Source: Niastella koreensis GR20-10
Lineage (GTDB): Bacteria > Bacteroidota > Bacteroidia > Chitinophagales > Chitinophagaceae
NCBI RefSeq assembly: GCF_000246855.1
Contig: NC_016609.1
Span: 7,390,744-7,454,743 of the forward strand
Direction: 5' to 3'
DNA: 64,000 bases
Position 1 is the stretch's first letter. Each line of letters begins with the position of its first letter. Both the position numbers and the translations under genes were made by a program. Shown one piece after another: positions 18,147 through 27,100 of this stretch. The notes beneath the pieces were generated by a model that saw only the letters and a list, made by a program, of their open reading frames with translations, did not search any database and had not been told where the DNA came from.

Positions 18147-18154
18147 TAATTTTG
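18147..18154 (+). promoter_or_regulatory. Candidate -7 promoter element of the Fnr-like gene
   Basis: TAATTTTG fits TAnnTTTG and ends only 4 bp before the ATG at 18159. A transcript starting at the usual distance would have almost no leader. Confidence 0.45.
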
Positions 18155-18158
18155 CGCC

Positions 18159-18851
18159 ATGCCTTACAATTCATGCGACCTGACCAGTTGCTTTTTATGT
18201 ACACATTGTTTATCAGATTGGAAAGAGCTTATCGCAATCAAAAAGAAGACGTTACACCTGAAAAAAGGCACGCTGATCTTTAAAGAAGGCAACCCGGTTG
18301 AGGGTATTTATTTTATAACTGCAGGCTCGGTAAAAGTGCACAAACAATGGGGTGAACAACGGGAGCTGATTGTTCGCTTTGCCAAAGCAGGTGATGTGTT
18401 GGGACATCGCGGTTTTGGTGCTACCCAGGTATTTCCGGTTTCAGCTACCTGCCTTGAAGACGTAAAAGTTTGTTATATCCCCTACAGTTTTCTACAAGCA
18501 ACCTTACAAACCAATCCTGTATTTACCTATCGCTTATTGCAGGAATATGCTGTTGAACTGCAAACTGCGGAGAAACGCATGCGCGACCTTGCTTTAATGG
18601 AAGTAAAAAGCAGAATTGCCCAGGCATTGCTTGAAATAGCTAATCTGTTTGGAACCGACGAAGAAAAATACATCAGCATACCCATCAGCCGGCAGGACAT
18701 TGCCTCCTATGCAGGCACCACCTACGAGACTGTTTTTAAATTATTTACCAATCTCGTAGCCGAAGACATCATTACTTCCACCGGTAAGCGGATAAAAATA
18801 AATAATACGATTGCCTTGCAAAAACTGGTAAACGAACCTAATACCGAATAA
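18159..18851 (+). CDS. FNR-like Crp family regulator with N-terminal cysteine cluster
   Basis: This 230-residue protein has the Crp/Fnr layout: effector beta-roll (LKKGTLIFKEGNPVEGIYFI), dimer helix, and helix-turn-helix (SRQDIASYAGTTYETVFKLF). The N-terminus carries four closely spaced cysteines at residues 6, 11, 14 and 17 (CDLTSCFLCTHC). This recalls the iron-sulfur ligands of FNR, so redox or oxygen sensing is likely. The next gene, a ClC channel, starts at the base after this stop codon, so the two form an operon. Compared with the Crp protein at 12.6 kb, only this one has the cysteines. Confidence 0.88.
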   Translation: MPYNSCDLTSCFLCTHCLSDWKELIAIKKKTLHLKKGTLIFKEGNPVEGIYFITAGSVKVHKQWGEQRELIVRFAKAGDVLGHRGFGATQVFPVSATCLEDVKVCYIPYSFLQATLQTNPVFTYRLLQEYAVELQTAEKRMRDLALMEVKSRIAQALLEIANLFGTDEEKYISIPISRQDIASYAGTTYETVFKLFTNLVAEDIITSTGKRIKINNTIALQKLVNEPNTE

Positions 18852-20753
18852 ATGGATCACACAGCTAAACATTCACACAATCGTATCCCCATCTCTGTAT
18901 CGCTCGACGAAACAATGAGCCAGAACGACATGAACCAGGTGCAGGCAGGTAATAAAAAAAGACTGGCCATCATGTCGGGGTTCGCAGTAGCAGTAGCCAT
19001 TTGCATCAGTTTTATTGCAAAGGGACTGGTATACCTTATTAACCTTTTCACCAATCTTGCCTTTAATCATACCTGGTCGCTGGCGCCCGGTAATCCCGGC
19101 GGCCATCATTATGGCGCTTTTGTAATAATTATTCCAGCTATTGGTGGCCTTATCGTAGGCCTGATGGCCCTTTATGGCTCCAAAGCTATCCGCGGTCACG
19201 GTATTCCCGAAGCCATGGAGCAGATCCTTACCAACGACAGTAAGATAAGACCCAGCATCACTTACCTGAAACCATTGTCATCGGCCATTTCCATTGGTAC
19301 CGGTGGCCCGTTTGGCGCCGAAGGACCGATCATTGCAACCGGCGGCGCCCTGGGTTCTACCATCGGCCAGCTCTTTCGCATAAGCGCTTATGAAAGAAAG
19401 ATCCTGCTTACCGCAGGTGCAACAGCTGGTATGTCGGCCATCTTCGGCAGCCCGGTAGCGGCTATCTTTCTGGCCATTGAATTATTGTTATTTGAATTTT
19501 CACCCCGTTCAATTATACCGGTAGCATTAGCTTGTATTACCGGTGCAGCCGGCCATCATTTGTTGTTTGAAGCCGGACCTGTTTTTCCCTCACCGGTATT
19601 ACAGGCGCCCGGCAATATGGCGCTGATCACCTATAGTATAATAGGTATTGTTATTGGTCTGTTAGCTGCGGGCGTTACCAAAATAGTTTACCTTATCGAA
19701 GATGCATTTGAAAAGCTGCCCATCCATTGGGCCTGGTGGCCGGCTATTGGCGGTTTGGCCGTAGGTATTGTAGGGTATTTTGCGCCATATACATTGGGTG
19801 TTGGGTACGAAAATATCACCCATGTGTTATCAGGTCAAATGACCTTACAGCTGATCGTATCGCTGGCAGTGATGAAATTTATTTCCTGGGCCATTGCATT
19901 GGGCAGTGGAACATCAGGTGGCACTCTCGCGCCTTTATTAACTATTGGAGGGGCTACCGGTGCCGCACTGGGTATTGCCGCCATGGCCATCTTTCCGCAG
20001 GCAGGCGTAAACGTTTCCATGGCCGCATTAATAGGCATGTCGGCCATGTTTGCCGGCGCCTCCCGGGCCTTGCTTACCTCCATCATTTTCGCCATAGAAA
20101 CCACTGGTCAGGAAAATGCTTTACTGCCTTTGCTGGCGAGTTGTATTGCCGCCTATATTGTATCGTATTTCTTAATGGAGCATACGATCATGACCGAAAA
20201 GATCGCACGTCGCGGCGTTAAGACCCCGGATATTTATCAGCCCGATGTGCTGGATAAGATCACGGTAGAACAGGTATTATCCGATGCTACGGTGATTAAT
20301 GGGGATACCAGCATTAAAGAAGTAAGAAGCTGGCTGGAAGAACAAAAAGACCAGCAGCGCAATTATTATATCGTGGTGAACAATGAAGGCATTTTCAAAG
20401 GTCTCGTAAGCGCCTCCAACCTGTTCAGCATGCACCACGAGATCACCGAACCTATTGAAACGCTCATAAAAAGAAAAGCCACAGTGATCTCTCCCCGTAA
20501 TACACTTAAAACAGCCGTGCAGCTAATGGCTTCTGAAAATGTAGATGTATTGCCTGTGGTTGACCGCACCAACAACAGCGTGCTGGGAGTATTGTCATAC
20601 AAAGATATTTTGTCGGGTTACCGGCAAATGGCCGAAGAAGGCCAGGGTACCATCACGATCTCGTTAAAAAGAAGAACATTGAAAATGCTTGTACATGGTA
20701 AAAAAGGCATGGCGGTACTGAAACCCACGCCTAAAAAAGAAGCAGACGTTTAA
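18852..20753 (+). CDS. ClC family chloride channel/antiporter with C-terminal CBS pair
   Basis: This 633-residue protein is a voltage-gated chloride channel family member in the inner membrane. The selectivity motifs are present: RGHGIPEAME (GSGIPE-like), GTGGPFGAEGPIIATGG (GxEGP with the gating glutamate) and GSGTSGGTLAPLLTIGG (GxFxP-like). Residues about 460-610 form two CBS domains (VLSDATVINGDTSIKEVRSW, then KRKATVISPRNTLKTAVQL), which usually sense adenine nucleotides. It directly follows the FNR-like gene. A terminator follows 28 bp after the stop. Confidence 0.93.
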   Translation: MDHTAKHSHNRIPISVSLDETMSQNDMNQVQAGNKKRLAIMSGFAVAVAICISFIAKGLVYLINLFTNLAFNHTWSLAPGNPGGHHYGAFVIIIPAIGGLIVGLMALYGSKAIRGHGIPEAMEQILTNDSKIRPSITYLKPLSSAISIGTGGPFGAEGPIIATGGALGSTIGQLFRISAYERKILLTAGATAGMSAIFGSPVAAIFLAIELLLFEFSPRSIIPVALACITGAAGHHLLFEAGPVFPSPVLQAPGNMALITYSIIGIVIGLLAAGVTKIVYLIEDAFEKLPIHWAWWPAIGGLAVGIVGYFAPYTLGVGYENITHVLSGQMTLQLIVSLAVMKFISWAIALGSGTSGGTLAPLLTIGGATGAALGIAAMAIFPQAGVNVSMAALIGMSAMFAGASRALLTSIIFAIETTGQENALLPLLASCIAAYIVSYFLMEHTIMTEKIARRGVKTPDIYQPDVLDKITVEQVLSDATVINGDTSIKEVRSWLEEQKDQQRNYYIVVNNEGIFKGLVSASNLFSMHHEITEPIETLIKRKATVISPRNTLKTAVQLMASENVDVLPVVDRTNNSVLGVLSYKDILSGYRQMAEEGQGTITISLKRRTLKMLVHGKKGMAVLKPTPKKEADV

Positions 20754-20781
20754 ACAAATTTTCATGCGTATCATAATAAAG

Positions 20782-20810
20782 AGCCCCGACGGTTCCATCG
20801 GGGCTTTTTA
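20782..20810. terminator. Bidirectional rho-independent terminator
   Basis: AGCCCCGA (20782-20789) pairs with TCGGGGCT (20798-20805) around an 8-nt loop, followed by TTTTT and preceded by A-rich sequence. It separates the convergent ClC and GH28 genes. Confidence 0.85.
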
Positions 20811-20812
20811 AT

Positions 20813-22489
20813 TTATCCCATCGCTACCGCATCTTTTCCGGCGCCTTTATCAAGCACCAGCGGCTTTAATGCTTTTCGGGTATCCCCGCCATTTACAACA
20901 ATACCCTCGCTGGCGGCCCCTTCTACCTGTAAAAACACGCCGGCATTGGTTAATACCCGGGAAGCAGCGATCAACACATCCTTTGAGTTGATGATCCTGA
21001 TCACCTCCGAGTCAACACTTCCCTGCGCGCTTAAACCCATTATTGAAGCATCCTGTACATTATCGAAAATAACGGCCGGACGCGCATCGGGCTTTTCACA
21101 GTCAAAGCGCACATTATTCAACGTAAGATTCCTGACATTGCGGGCATATATCCCATATGCGGGTGGACCAAAAGGCGCTGTTGCCCATACGCCAAAATAT
21201 TCAGCTGCCACCTGGGGTACGTCCCGTTTTAACGCCTGTTCTTTTGTACCGCCACCGGCATACGTAATATGAACATCGGTAAAACTGATATTTTCAAGAA
21301 AGGCATTCCCAACCCCATTCAGGGTTATACAGGAATTGATCTCCCCATCGAACATTTTTGTGCCAAAAGCAATATCCGGATGGTCAACCGGTTTTTCCAC
21401 TACGGTTGCCCTGATGCCATTGAATGAAATATTGCGAACAAAGGAGGAGGTGTCTGGCGCATCACCAGCATTGCTCTTGCCTGTAAAAGCAATGCCGATG
21501 GGACCGGTCACATTGCGCATAATGATATTCGAGAAACTAAGATTCTCCACCCGGGCTTTCCCCGAGCTGATCTTTACCGGACAACCATAGGTTTCATAAA
21601 TCAAACAATTACTTACTACAATGTTTTGCGCTTCGCCACTCCCAAACCGGAAGATTGACCAGCGCGTACTAAAACTACAGTTGGTAACGGTAACAAACTG
21701 GTTGCTGCCAAAAAGGGCGCAGGCATCGTCCTGGCATTGGATATCGCAATTGGTAATGTGTACGTATTGACTGTCGTTGAAATGAAAGCCATCGTTGTTC
21801 TTATTTACGCGGTTATAGATCCTGATGCCCTGTAGCTGTACCTGTTTACAATGCAGGATGCGAAAACAATGATAGGCGCTGCGGGTGAGAAAAACATCCC
21901 TTACCAGGAAATTGGTACATTCATAAAAAACGATCAAATGCGGGCGATCGAAATTACCGCCCACTCCATGCTGGCCCGGACCGGTATTATCACCTTTGCC
22001 ATTATAAAATGTTTGGCCATTCCCGTCAATGGTACCCCTTCCTTCAATAGTAATGTTCACTGCATTTACTGCAAAAATGAAAACGACATTTCCGTTTCCC
22101 GGTGGAACGCCTTTGCCGGCCACATAATCTTCCCGGCGGGTACTGCCCAACAAGCGCCCCTGGGCCGACAGGTGCAGGGTTACATTCGACTTCAATTCTA
22201 CCGTTCCACAAATAAAATCGCCTGCCGGTATCAGCACTGTACCGCCGTTCTCTTTATTGCAGGCATCTATGGCAGCCTGGATGGCTTTTGTATTCAAAGT
22301 TTTTCCATCGCCTTTGGCACCAAAATCGCGCACATTGAAAATGCGGGCGCCAGGTAAGCTGTCGCTGGTATTATGGGAGGGGGCAGCGTGTGTAGCTATG
22401 GCAGGTAAAGCAGCGCCGGCAACGGCCAGGGCCGGTAACTTCAGCTGTTCCAACCACTGGCGGCGCGAAAGCGAATCGTTTGTATACAT
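20813..22489 (-). CDS. Glycoside hydrolase family 28 (polygalacturonase-like) protein
   Basis: The frame opens at 22585; ATG 22489 (MYTNDSLSRRQWLEQL) starts a twin-arginine-like signal peptide followed by AGAALPAIATHAA, giving about 558 residues. The mature protein opens with NVRDFGAKGDGKTLNTKAIQ and ACNKENGGTVLIPAGDF, the usual start of a pectate-lyase-type beta-helix. The GH28 core has NNDGFHFNDSQYVHITNCD and CQDDACALFGSN, which carries the DD acid pair. The classic GHG motif is replaced by FRFGSGEAQNIVVSN. It probably cleaves a pectin-like polysaccharide outside the cytoplasm. Confidence 0.87.
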   Translation of the reverse strand: MYTNDSLSRRQWLEQLKLPALAVAGAALPAIATHAAPSHNTSDSLPGARIFNVRDFGAKGDGKTLNTKAIQAAIDACNKENGGTVLIPAGDFICGTVELKSNVTLHLSAQGRLLGSTRREDYVAGKGVPPGNGNVVFIFAVNAVNITIEGRGTIDGNGQTFYNGKGDNTGPGQHGVGGNFDRPHLIVFYECTNFLVRDVFLTRSAYHCFRILHCKQVQLQGIRIYNRVNKNNDGFHFNDSQYVHITNCDIQCQDDACALFGSNQFVTVTNCSFSTRWSIFRFGSGEAQNIVVSNCLIYETYGCPVKISSGKARVENLSFSNIIMRNVTGPIGIAFTGKSNAGDAPDTSSFVRNISFNGIRATVVEKPVDHPDIAFGTKMFDGEINSCITLNGVGNAFLENISFTDVHITYAGGGTKEQALKRDVPQVAAEYFGVWATAPFGPPAYGIYARNVRNLTLNNVRFDCEKPDARPAVIFDNVQDASIMGLSAQGSVDSEVIRIINSKDVLIAASRVLTNAGVFLQVEGAASEGIVVNGGDTRKALKPLVLDKGAGKDAVAMG

Positions 22490-22589
22490 GGTAATCTGGC
22501 AATTGGTTGATGCCGAAATTACAATGCAGCAGTATGTATTCAGAAGGGAAAAATGGCTATTGACTAACCTATTTATGCATGGCAACTAT

Positions 22590-22967
22590 TTAATAAAAAA
22601 ACTGCTCTGAAATTATCTGGCCGTCCTTTACTTCATACAGCATGATCTCGTTCATTTGAATTCTGCCATGAGGTTGCACTGTTATTTCCAATTCCCTTGT
22701 CACCGCAAAATGGTTACCGGTAACTATCGGCTCGCTGGTATAAGCCCGGTGCAGGTCGGTAATGCGGCTCACAAATTCCTCGCCCTTTTGGCGAACCGCT
22801 TCTTTTCCTTCGGCATAGCCCATATAAGGAGAATTGACGGGATCTATGCTTTTTACATTGCCGGCAAATAGCTCCTCCTGGATCTGGAACCATTTTTCCT
22901 GCTGGGCCAGTTCATTAAAACGGGCGGCTACTTCCTGTGTGGTCATGATGGCTTGTTGCGTTGTCAT
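22590..22967 (-). CDS. NTF2-like/SnoaL-fold protein
   Basis: From ATG 22967 (MTTQQAIMTTQEVAARFNEL) the product is about 125 residues. The pattern of an N-terminal helix, a residue block such as GYAEGKEAVRQKGEEFVSRI, and strands VTRELEITVQPHGRIQMNEI and LYEVKDGQIISEQFFY fits the NTF2/SnoaL alpha+beta fold. Such proteins are small enzymes or binding proteins; no function can be assigned. It is divergent from the heme oxygenase gene. Confidence 0.75.
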   Translation of the reverse strand: MTTQQAIMTTQEVAARFNELAQQEKWFQIQEELFAGNVKSIDPVNSPYMGYAEGKEAVRQKGEEFVSRITDLHRAYTSEPIVTGNHFAVTRELEITVQPHGRIQMNEIMLYEVKDGQIISEQFFY

Positions 22968-23133
22968 TGCATTATTTTTAATCGTGTATAACAAAGGTAT
23001 TGTCCAGATATGGCTTGTACAGGGTACTGAATGGACAATATAAAGGGGAGATTTGGACAAATTAATTAATGTTAAATCATTGCCTTAAAATTGCCGCTGG
23101 AATGATTTTTTATTTACACGTGCAAAAAGGAAG

Positions 23134-23727
23134 TTGAATTTGGAGACTAGCAGCAAGGCCTCTGTGGCTATAAAAAGCGCCACCGCATTGGCGCATGCAA
23201 AAACAGAAAAAGCGTTGATTCATCATATCAAGTGTATTCAAACGGAGCGTGAATACGGCAGACTATTGAGTTGTTTGTATGCTTTTAATGCGCCGGTAGA
23301 ACAATTGTTGGAGCCCTGGGTGAAACCCGTGCTGGCAGACTATGACGAACGCAGAAAATCGAACCGGTTGCTGCACGACCTGCATACTTTAGGCCTTACC
23401 ACGCCACCCGCTTATAAGCGTTTGCCCGTTATAAAAGATCTGTTTGCGGCCCTGGGATGTTTTTATGTGCTGGAAGGCTCGGTGCTGGGTGGAGTGATCA
23501 TCAAAAAGATCATCCGGGAACAATGTCCCAAATTACCTGATAATGCCTTTGGGTTCTTTTCAGGCTATGATCAGCAGAATGGTCTGCAATGGCAAAAATT
23601 TCTGGCGCAGTTTGATTCACTGTTGAATGATGCGGATAAAAAATCGGCAGCCATTACAGCTGCCAATGATTGTTTTAAACAGTTTGAAGCTAATATAAAT
23701 GACTTTTATGCCTGGGACGGCAATTAG
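23134..23727 (+). CDS. bphO: Biliverdin-producing heme oxygenase
   Basis: This 197-residue protein opens chromophore heme to biliverdin IX-alpha. It has a TTG start preceded by AAAAAGGAAG as ribosome site; no in-frame ATG is available upstream. The helical heme-oxygenase pattern is visible: a proximal histidine in ATALAHAKTEKAL, a mid-block LGCFYVLEGSVLGGVIIKK, and the C-terminal FKQFEANINDFYAW. It stops 4 bp into the convergent response-regulator gene and sits 5 kb from a phytochrome gene, whose chromophore it would supply. The gene pair bphO/bphP is common in phytochrome-bearing bacteria. Confidence 0.85.
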   Translation: MNLETSSKASVAIKSATALAHAKTEKALIHHIKCIQTEREYGRLLSCLYAFNAPVEQLLEPWVKPVLADYDERRKSNRLLHDLHTLGLTTPPAYKRLPVIKDLFAALGCFYVLEGSVLGGVIIKKIIREQCPKLPDNAFGFFSGYDQQNGLQWQKFLAQFDSLLNDADKKSAAITAANDCFKQFEANINDFYAWDGN

Positions 23728-24134
23728 CTGATGGGCACTTTACTATGGCTTACCAGCAACTGGATGGTGTTATTCAAATTTTTATAGTTCATGGGTTTGG
23801 TAATGCATTCGGTACTGAACCTTTTACAAAATTCAATATCAGCCTGGTTGCTGGAGGTGGTGAAGATCACTACCGGGATTTCATCCCATTTGCGTTTTAT
23901 TTCCTGCAGTACCTGCCGGCCATCCATCCGCGGCATGTTCATATCCAGTACAACAAGTGCAGGAAAAGGCTGTCCGTCCTGCTCCATGTTTTTAAGCATG
24001 GCCATACCCTCTTCACCGCTTTCGGCCGTGATAACAGTTATGCCAGGATATAGCTTCCCCATGGAATCACCAAAGATCATCAGATCATCCTGGTCATCGT
24101 CGATGTACAATATAGCAACTGTTTCCTCTATCAT
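23724..24134 (-). CDS. Single-domain response regulator (CheY/Rcp-like)
   Basis: This 136-residue protein is a lone receiver domain, with the acidic pocket in AILYIDDDQDDLMIFGD, the phosphoacceptor aspartate in LVVLDMNMPRMDGRQ, the switch threonine in VVIFTTSS and lysine in ECITKPMNY. It has no DNA-binding domain. The layout and sequence are like Rcp1-type regulators that partner with phytochrome kinases. It starts 6 bp after the stop of the kinase gene upstream on the same strand, so it probably receives phosphate from that kinase. Confidence 0.92.
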   Translation of the reverse strand: MIEETVAILYIDDDQDDLMIFGDSMGKLYPGITVITAESGEEGMAMLKNMEQDGQPFPALVVLDMNMPRMDGRQVLQEIKRKWDEIPVVIFTTSSNQADIEFCKRFSTECITKPMNYKNLNNTIQLLVSHSKVPIS

Positions 24135-24140
24135 ATTTTG

Positions 24141-27100
24141 TTACTTTATAATTAATTCATTTTTTGCCTGGCCGTCATTGTCAGAATGAACAACAGGCTG
24201 CGTTTCGGGCAGGACAATGATGAACTCTGCGCCATCGTGTTTGTGCCCTCTTGCGATAATAACACCATGATGCCGTTCAACGATCTTGTTGGCAATGGCC
24301 AAACCAATGCCTGTGCCCTCATATTTCTCTTTACTGTTCAGGCGTTGAAACAGTGAGAAAATTTTACGGGAATACTGGTCTTCAAACCCAATGCCTTCAT
24401 CTTTCATCCTGATCTCATACAACTGCCCTGCTGCATCTTTCATTTCAGGATAATCGGCATTTTCAACAGGCTTACTTGTTATATAAATAACCGGCGACTG
24501 ACCGGGTTTGTGAAACTTCAGTGAGTTGGCAATAATATTCTGGAACAATTGACGCATTTGTCCGCTCACGGCCTGGATAACCGGCAAATGGCCCACCTGG
24601 ATTCGGGCATTTTTTTCACCGATCACCAGTTCCAGGTCCTGCAGTATCTCGCCTACAATTTTATTCAGGTCCACTTCTTCCACCAGGTTCTCGCTGCTCA
24701 GGCGCGAATAGGACAACACATCATTTATCAAACTGGTAGCGCGTGAGGAAGCGCTGATGATGCGATCTATATAAGCTTCCAGGTCTTTGGTGGAGGCTTC
24801 TTCGGCAAACATTTCTTTGATAAGCCCGCTGAAGAAATGGATCTTTCTTAACGGTTCCTTCAAATCATGCGAAGCTACGGAAGCAAACTGCATCAGGTCG
24901 GCATTGCTGGCTTCCAGCTTTTCATTGGTAAGGCGCAACTCCCGCGTTCTTTCCTGTACTTTTTCTTCCAGCAGTTGTTCTGCCAGTTTCTGATCATGTA
25001 TATCAGTAAAGGTCCCAAACCATTTTTCTATCACGCCCTTTTCATCACGCATGGGCAGGGCACGCACCAGGAACCAGCGATAGGCGCCATCTGTGCGGCG
25101 CATCCTATTCTCAAACTGGAAGGTATTACCATTGGTAAGTGATTGCTGCCAGGTTTTTCGCGCGCGCTCCAGGTCCTGCGGATGCAGTACGCCCATCCAG
25201 CCATTGTTCAGCGTTTGTTCAGGAGTGAGTCCTGTATAATCGTACCATTTCTGGTTGAAGAAATCAAAATTCCCATCGGCGTAGGCCGAAAACACGATCT
25301 GCGGCATAAAGTCGGTTACGAACCGGAACTGGCCGATCTGGGTTTGCAGCTCGATCTTCTTTTCCTGTAATTGCTGATTGCTTTGTTCAAGGCGGGTAAC
25401 ATCCACCATGGCGCCGATCATTCGGTAGGGGATACCCTGGTCGTCGGTAAGCAACATGCCCCTGTCAAGAACATATGCATACTCGCCATTTTGCTTCTGA
25501 AAGCGGTAGCCCACGTTGAATTCCTTGCGTGGGTTCTCCAGAGTAGCATTGATAGCTTCTTCTACCCGCTGGCGGTCGTCGATATGAATATGTTTCAAGC
25601 GGAAAAAATGTTTTTGCACCAGTTTTTCGTCCTTGCCATATCCGAACAACTCGTAAAAGCTGTCGCTCCACCATACATTGTTCTCCGCAAAGTTCCAGTC
25701 CCAGATAACATCATTTGTAAGGGAGGCCACCATGCGAAATCGCTCTTCGCTTTCTTCCAGGTCGCGGGTGCGTTCTCTTACTTTCTTTTCCAACTGGTTG
25801 TTAAGCTCCCGCAGTGTTTCCTTGGTAATCAGCAACTCGTTGTAATTCCTGCGCAGTTTTTCTTCAGCTTCCTTACGCAGGGTAATATCAGATAATACCA
25901 GTACAAAGCCGTCCTGCATTTTATTAATACCTGCCTGGAACCATTGTTTGTTACCGTTCTTGGTGAAGTTTATTTCCAATCCAAGGGCCGGCTCACCAGT
26001 ATTCACTACCTCATTGTACTTTTTATATAACTGGGTGCTGGCCAATTCAGGAAAATCTTTCGTCAGCGACATCCTGTCTTCTTTCATCAGCGTACCCAGC
26101 GAATGATAGGCATTGTGGTTGGCTATCTTACAAGTGTAATCGATGATCTTGCCATCTTCTCCTCTTTTGCTTTCAAATACAAAGATGGGATTGGCGCTGG
26201 CCTCAAATACGCTTTTTACCAGGGTATTCAGGTTCCTGGTAGCAGAAATATCTACCATGGAAATCACCAGGCCATCGCGTACTTTATCCTGCCTGATGTA
26301 TGGCAGAATACGCAACAGGTAAACATTTCCATTATCCAGTTCAATTTCGCGCTCAATTACAGCCCCGGATTTACTTGCTTTCTTAATGTCTTCAGCGAAC
26401 GAACTGGCCTTTATATGGTGGGTGATATGGTCGATGGGGCGACCGATATCCCCTTCAATGATATTAAATACACTCGCCACGCTGTTATTAAAGCGGCGGA
26501 TGCGCAGCTTTTGGTCAAGGAAGATCTGCCCTATTTGCGAGGTCTGCAAATAGTTGCTGATGTCGTCGTTCAACTCTACAAGTTCCTTGATCCTTATCTG
26601 GTGTTCAGTATTAAGGGTATGCAGTTCCTCGTTCAGTGACTGCAACTCTTCATTGGAGCTTTGTAATTCTTCATTGGCCGACTGCAACTCTTCGTTACTG
26701 CTTTGCAGTTCTTCATTGGCCGTTTCCAGGCTTTCAATGGCCATTTGCAGGTTAGTGCGGGTTTCACGCAGTTCATCTTCCAGCTGCGAAACATACTGGT
26801 CTTTTTGCAATTCACTGACGTCCTGCACCATCACCGGCGTTTTATCGCCTTTTAATATGCTATCTGCAAACACTACCAGTGAATAGGAACCATTGCTGGT
26901 TTCGCGCGGCGGGTATATAAATACATCCAGCATGCGCTGTTCCTCATTTAACCTTACGCGTACATTCCTTATTTCCTGTTTTGCATTTTCCTTCAAAACC
27001 TTTCTGAGCGTAGTGCTCAGCATGCCCGACAGTTCGGAGGGAGCCATTTTTAAAATGTTCAGCGTACTGAGTTTATCGGGCAGCGTGAGGTATTTTCTGA

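Noticed and set aside
26554-26886. Antisense ORF of 110 residues rich in Ser, Cys, Asn, Leu
   Set aside because: It is the shadow of the NEELQSS repeats of the kinase on the other strand.
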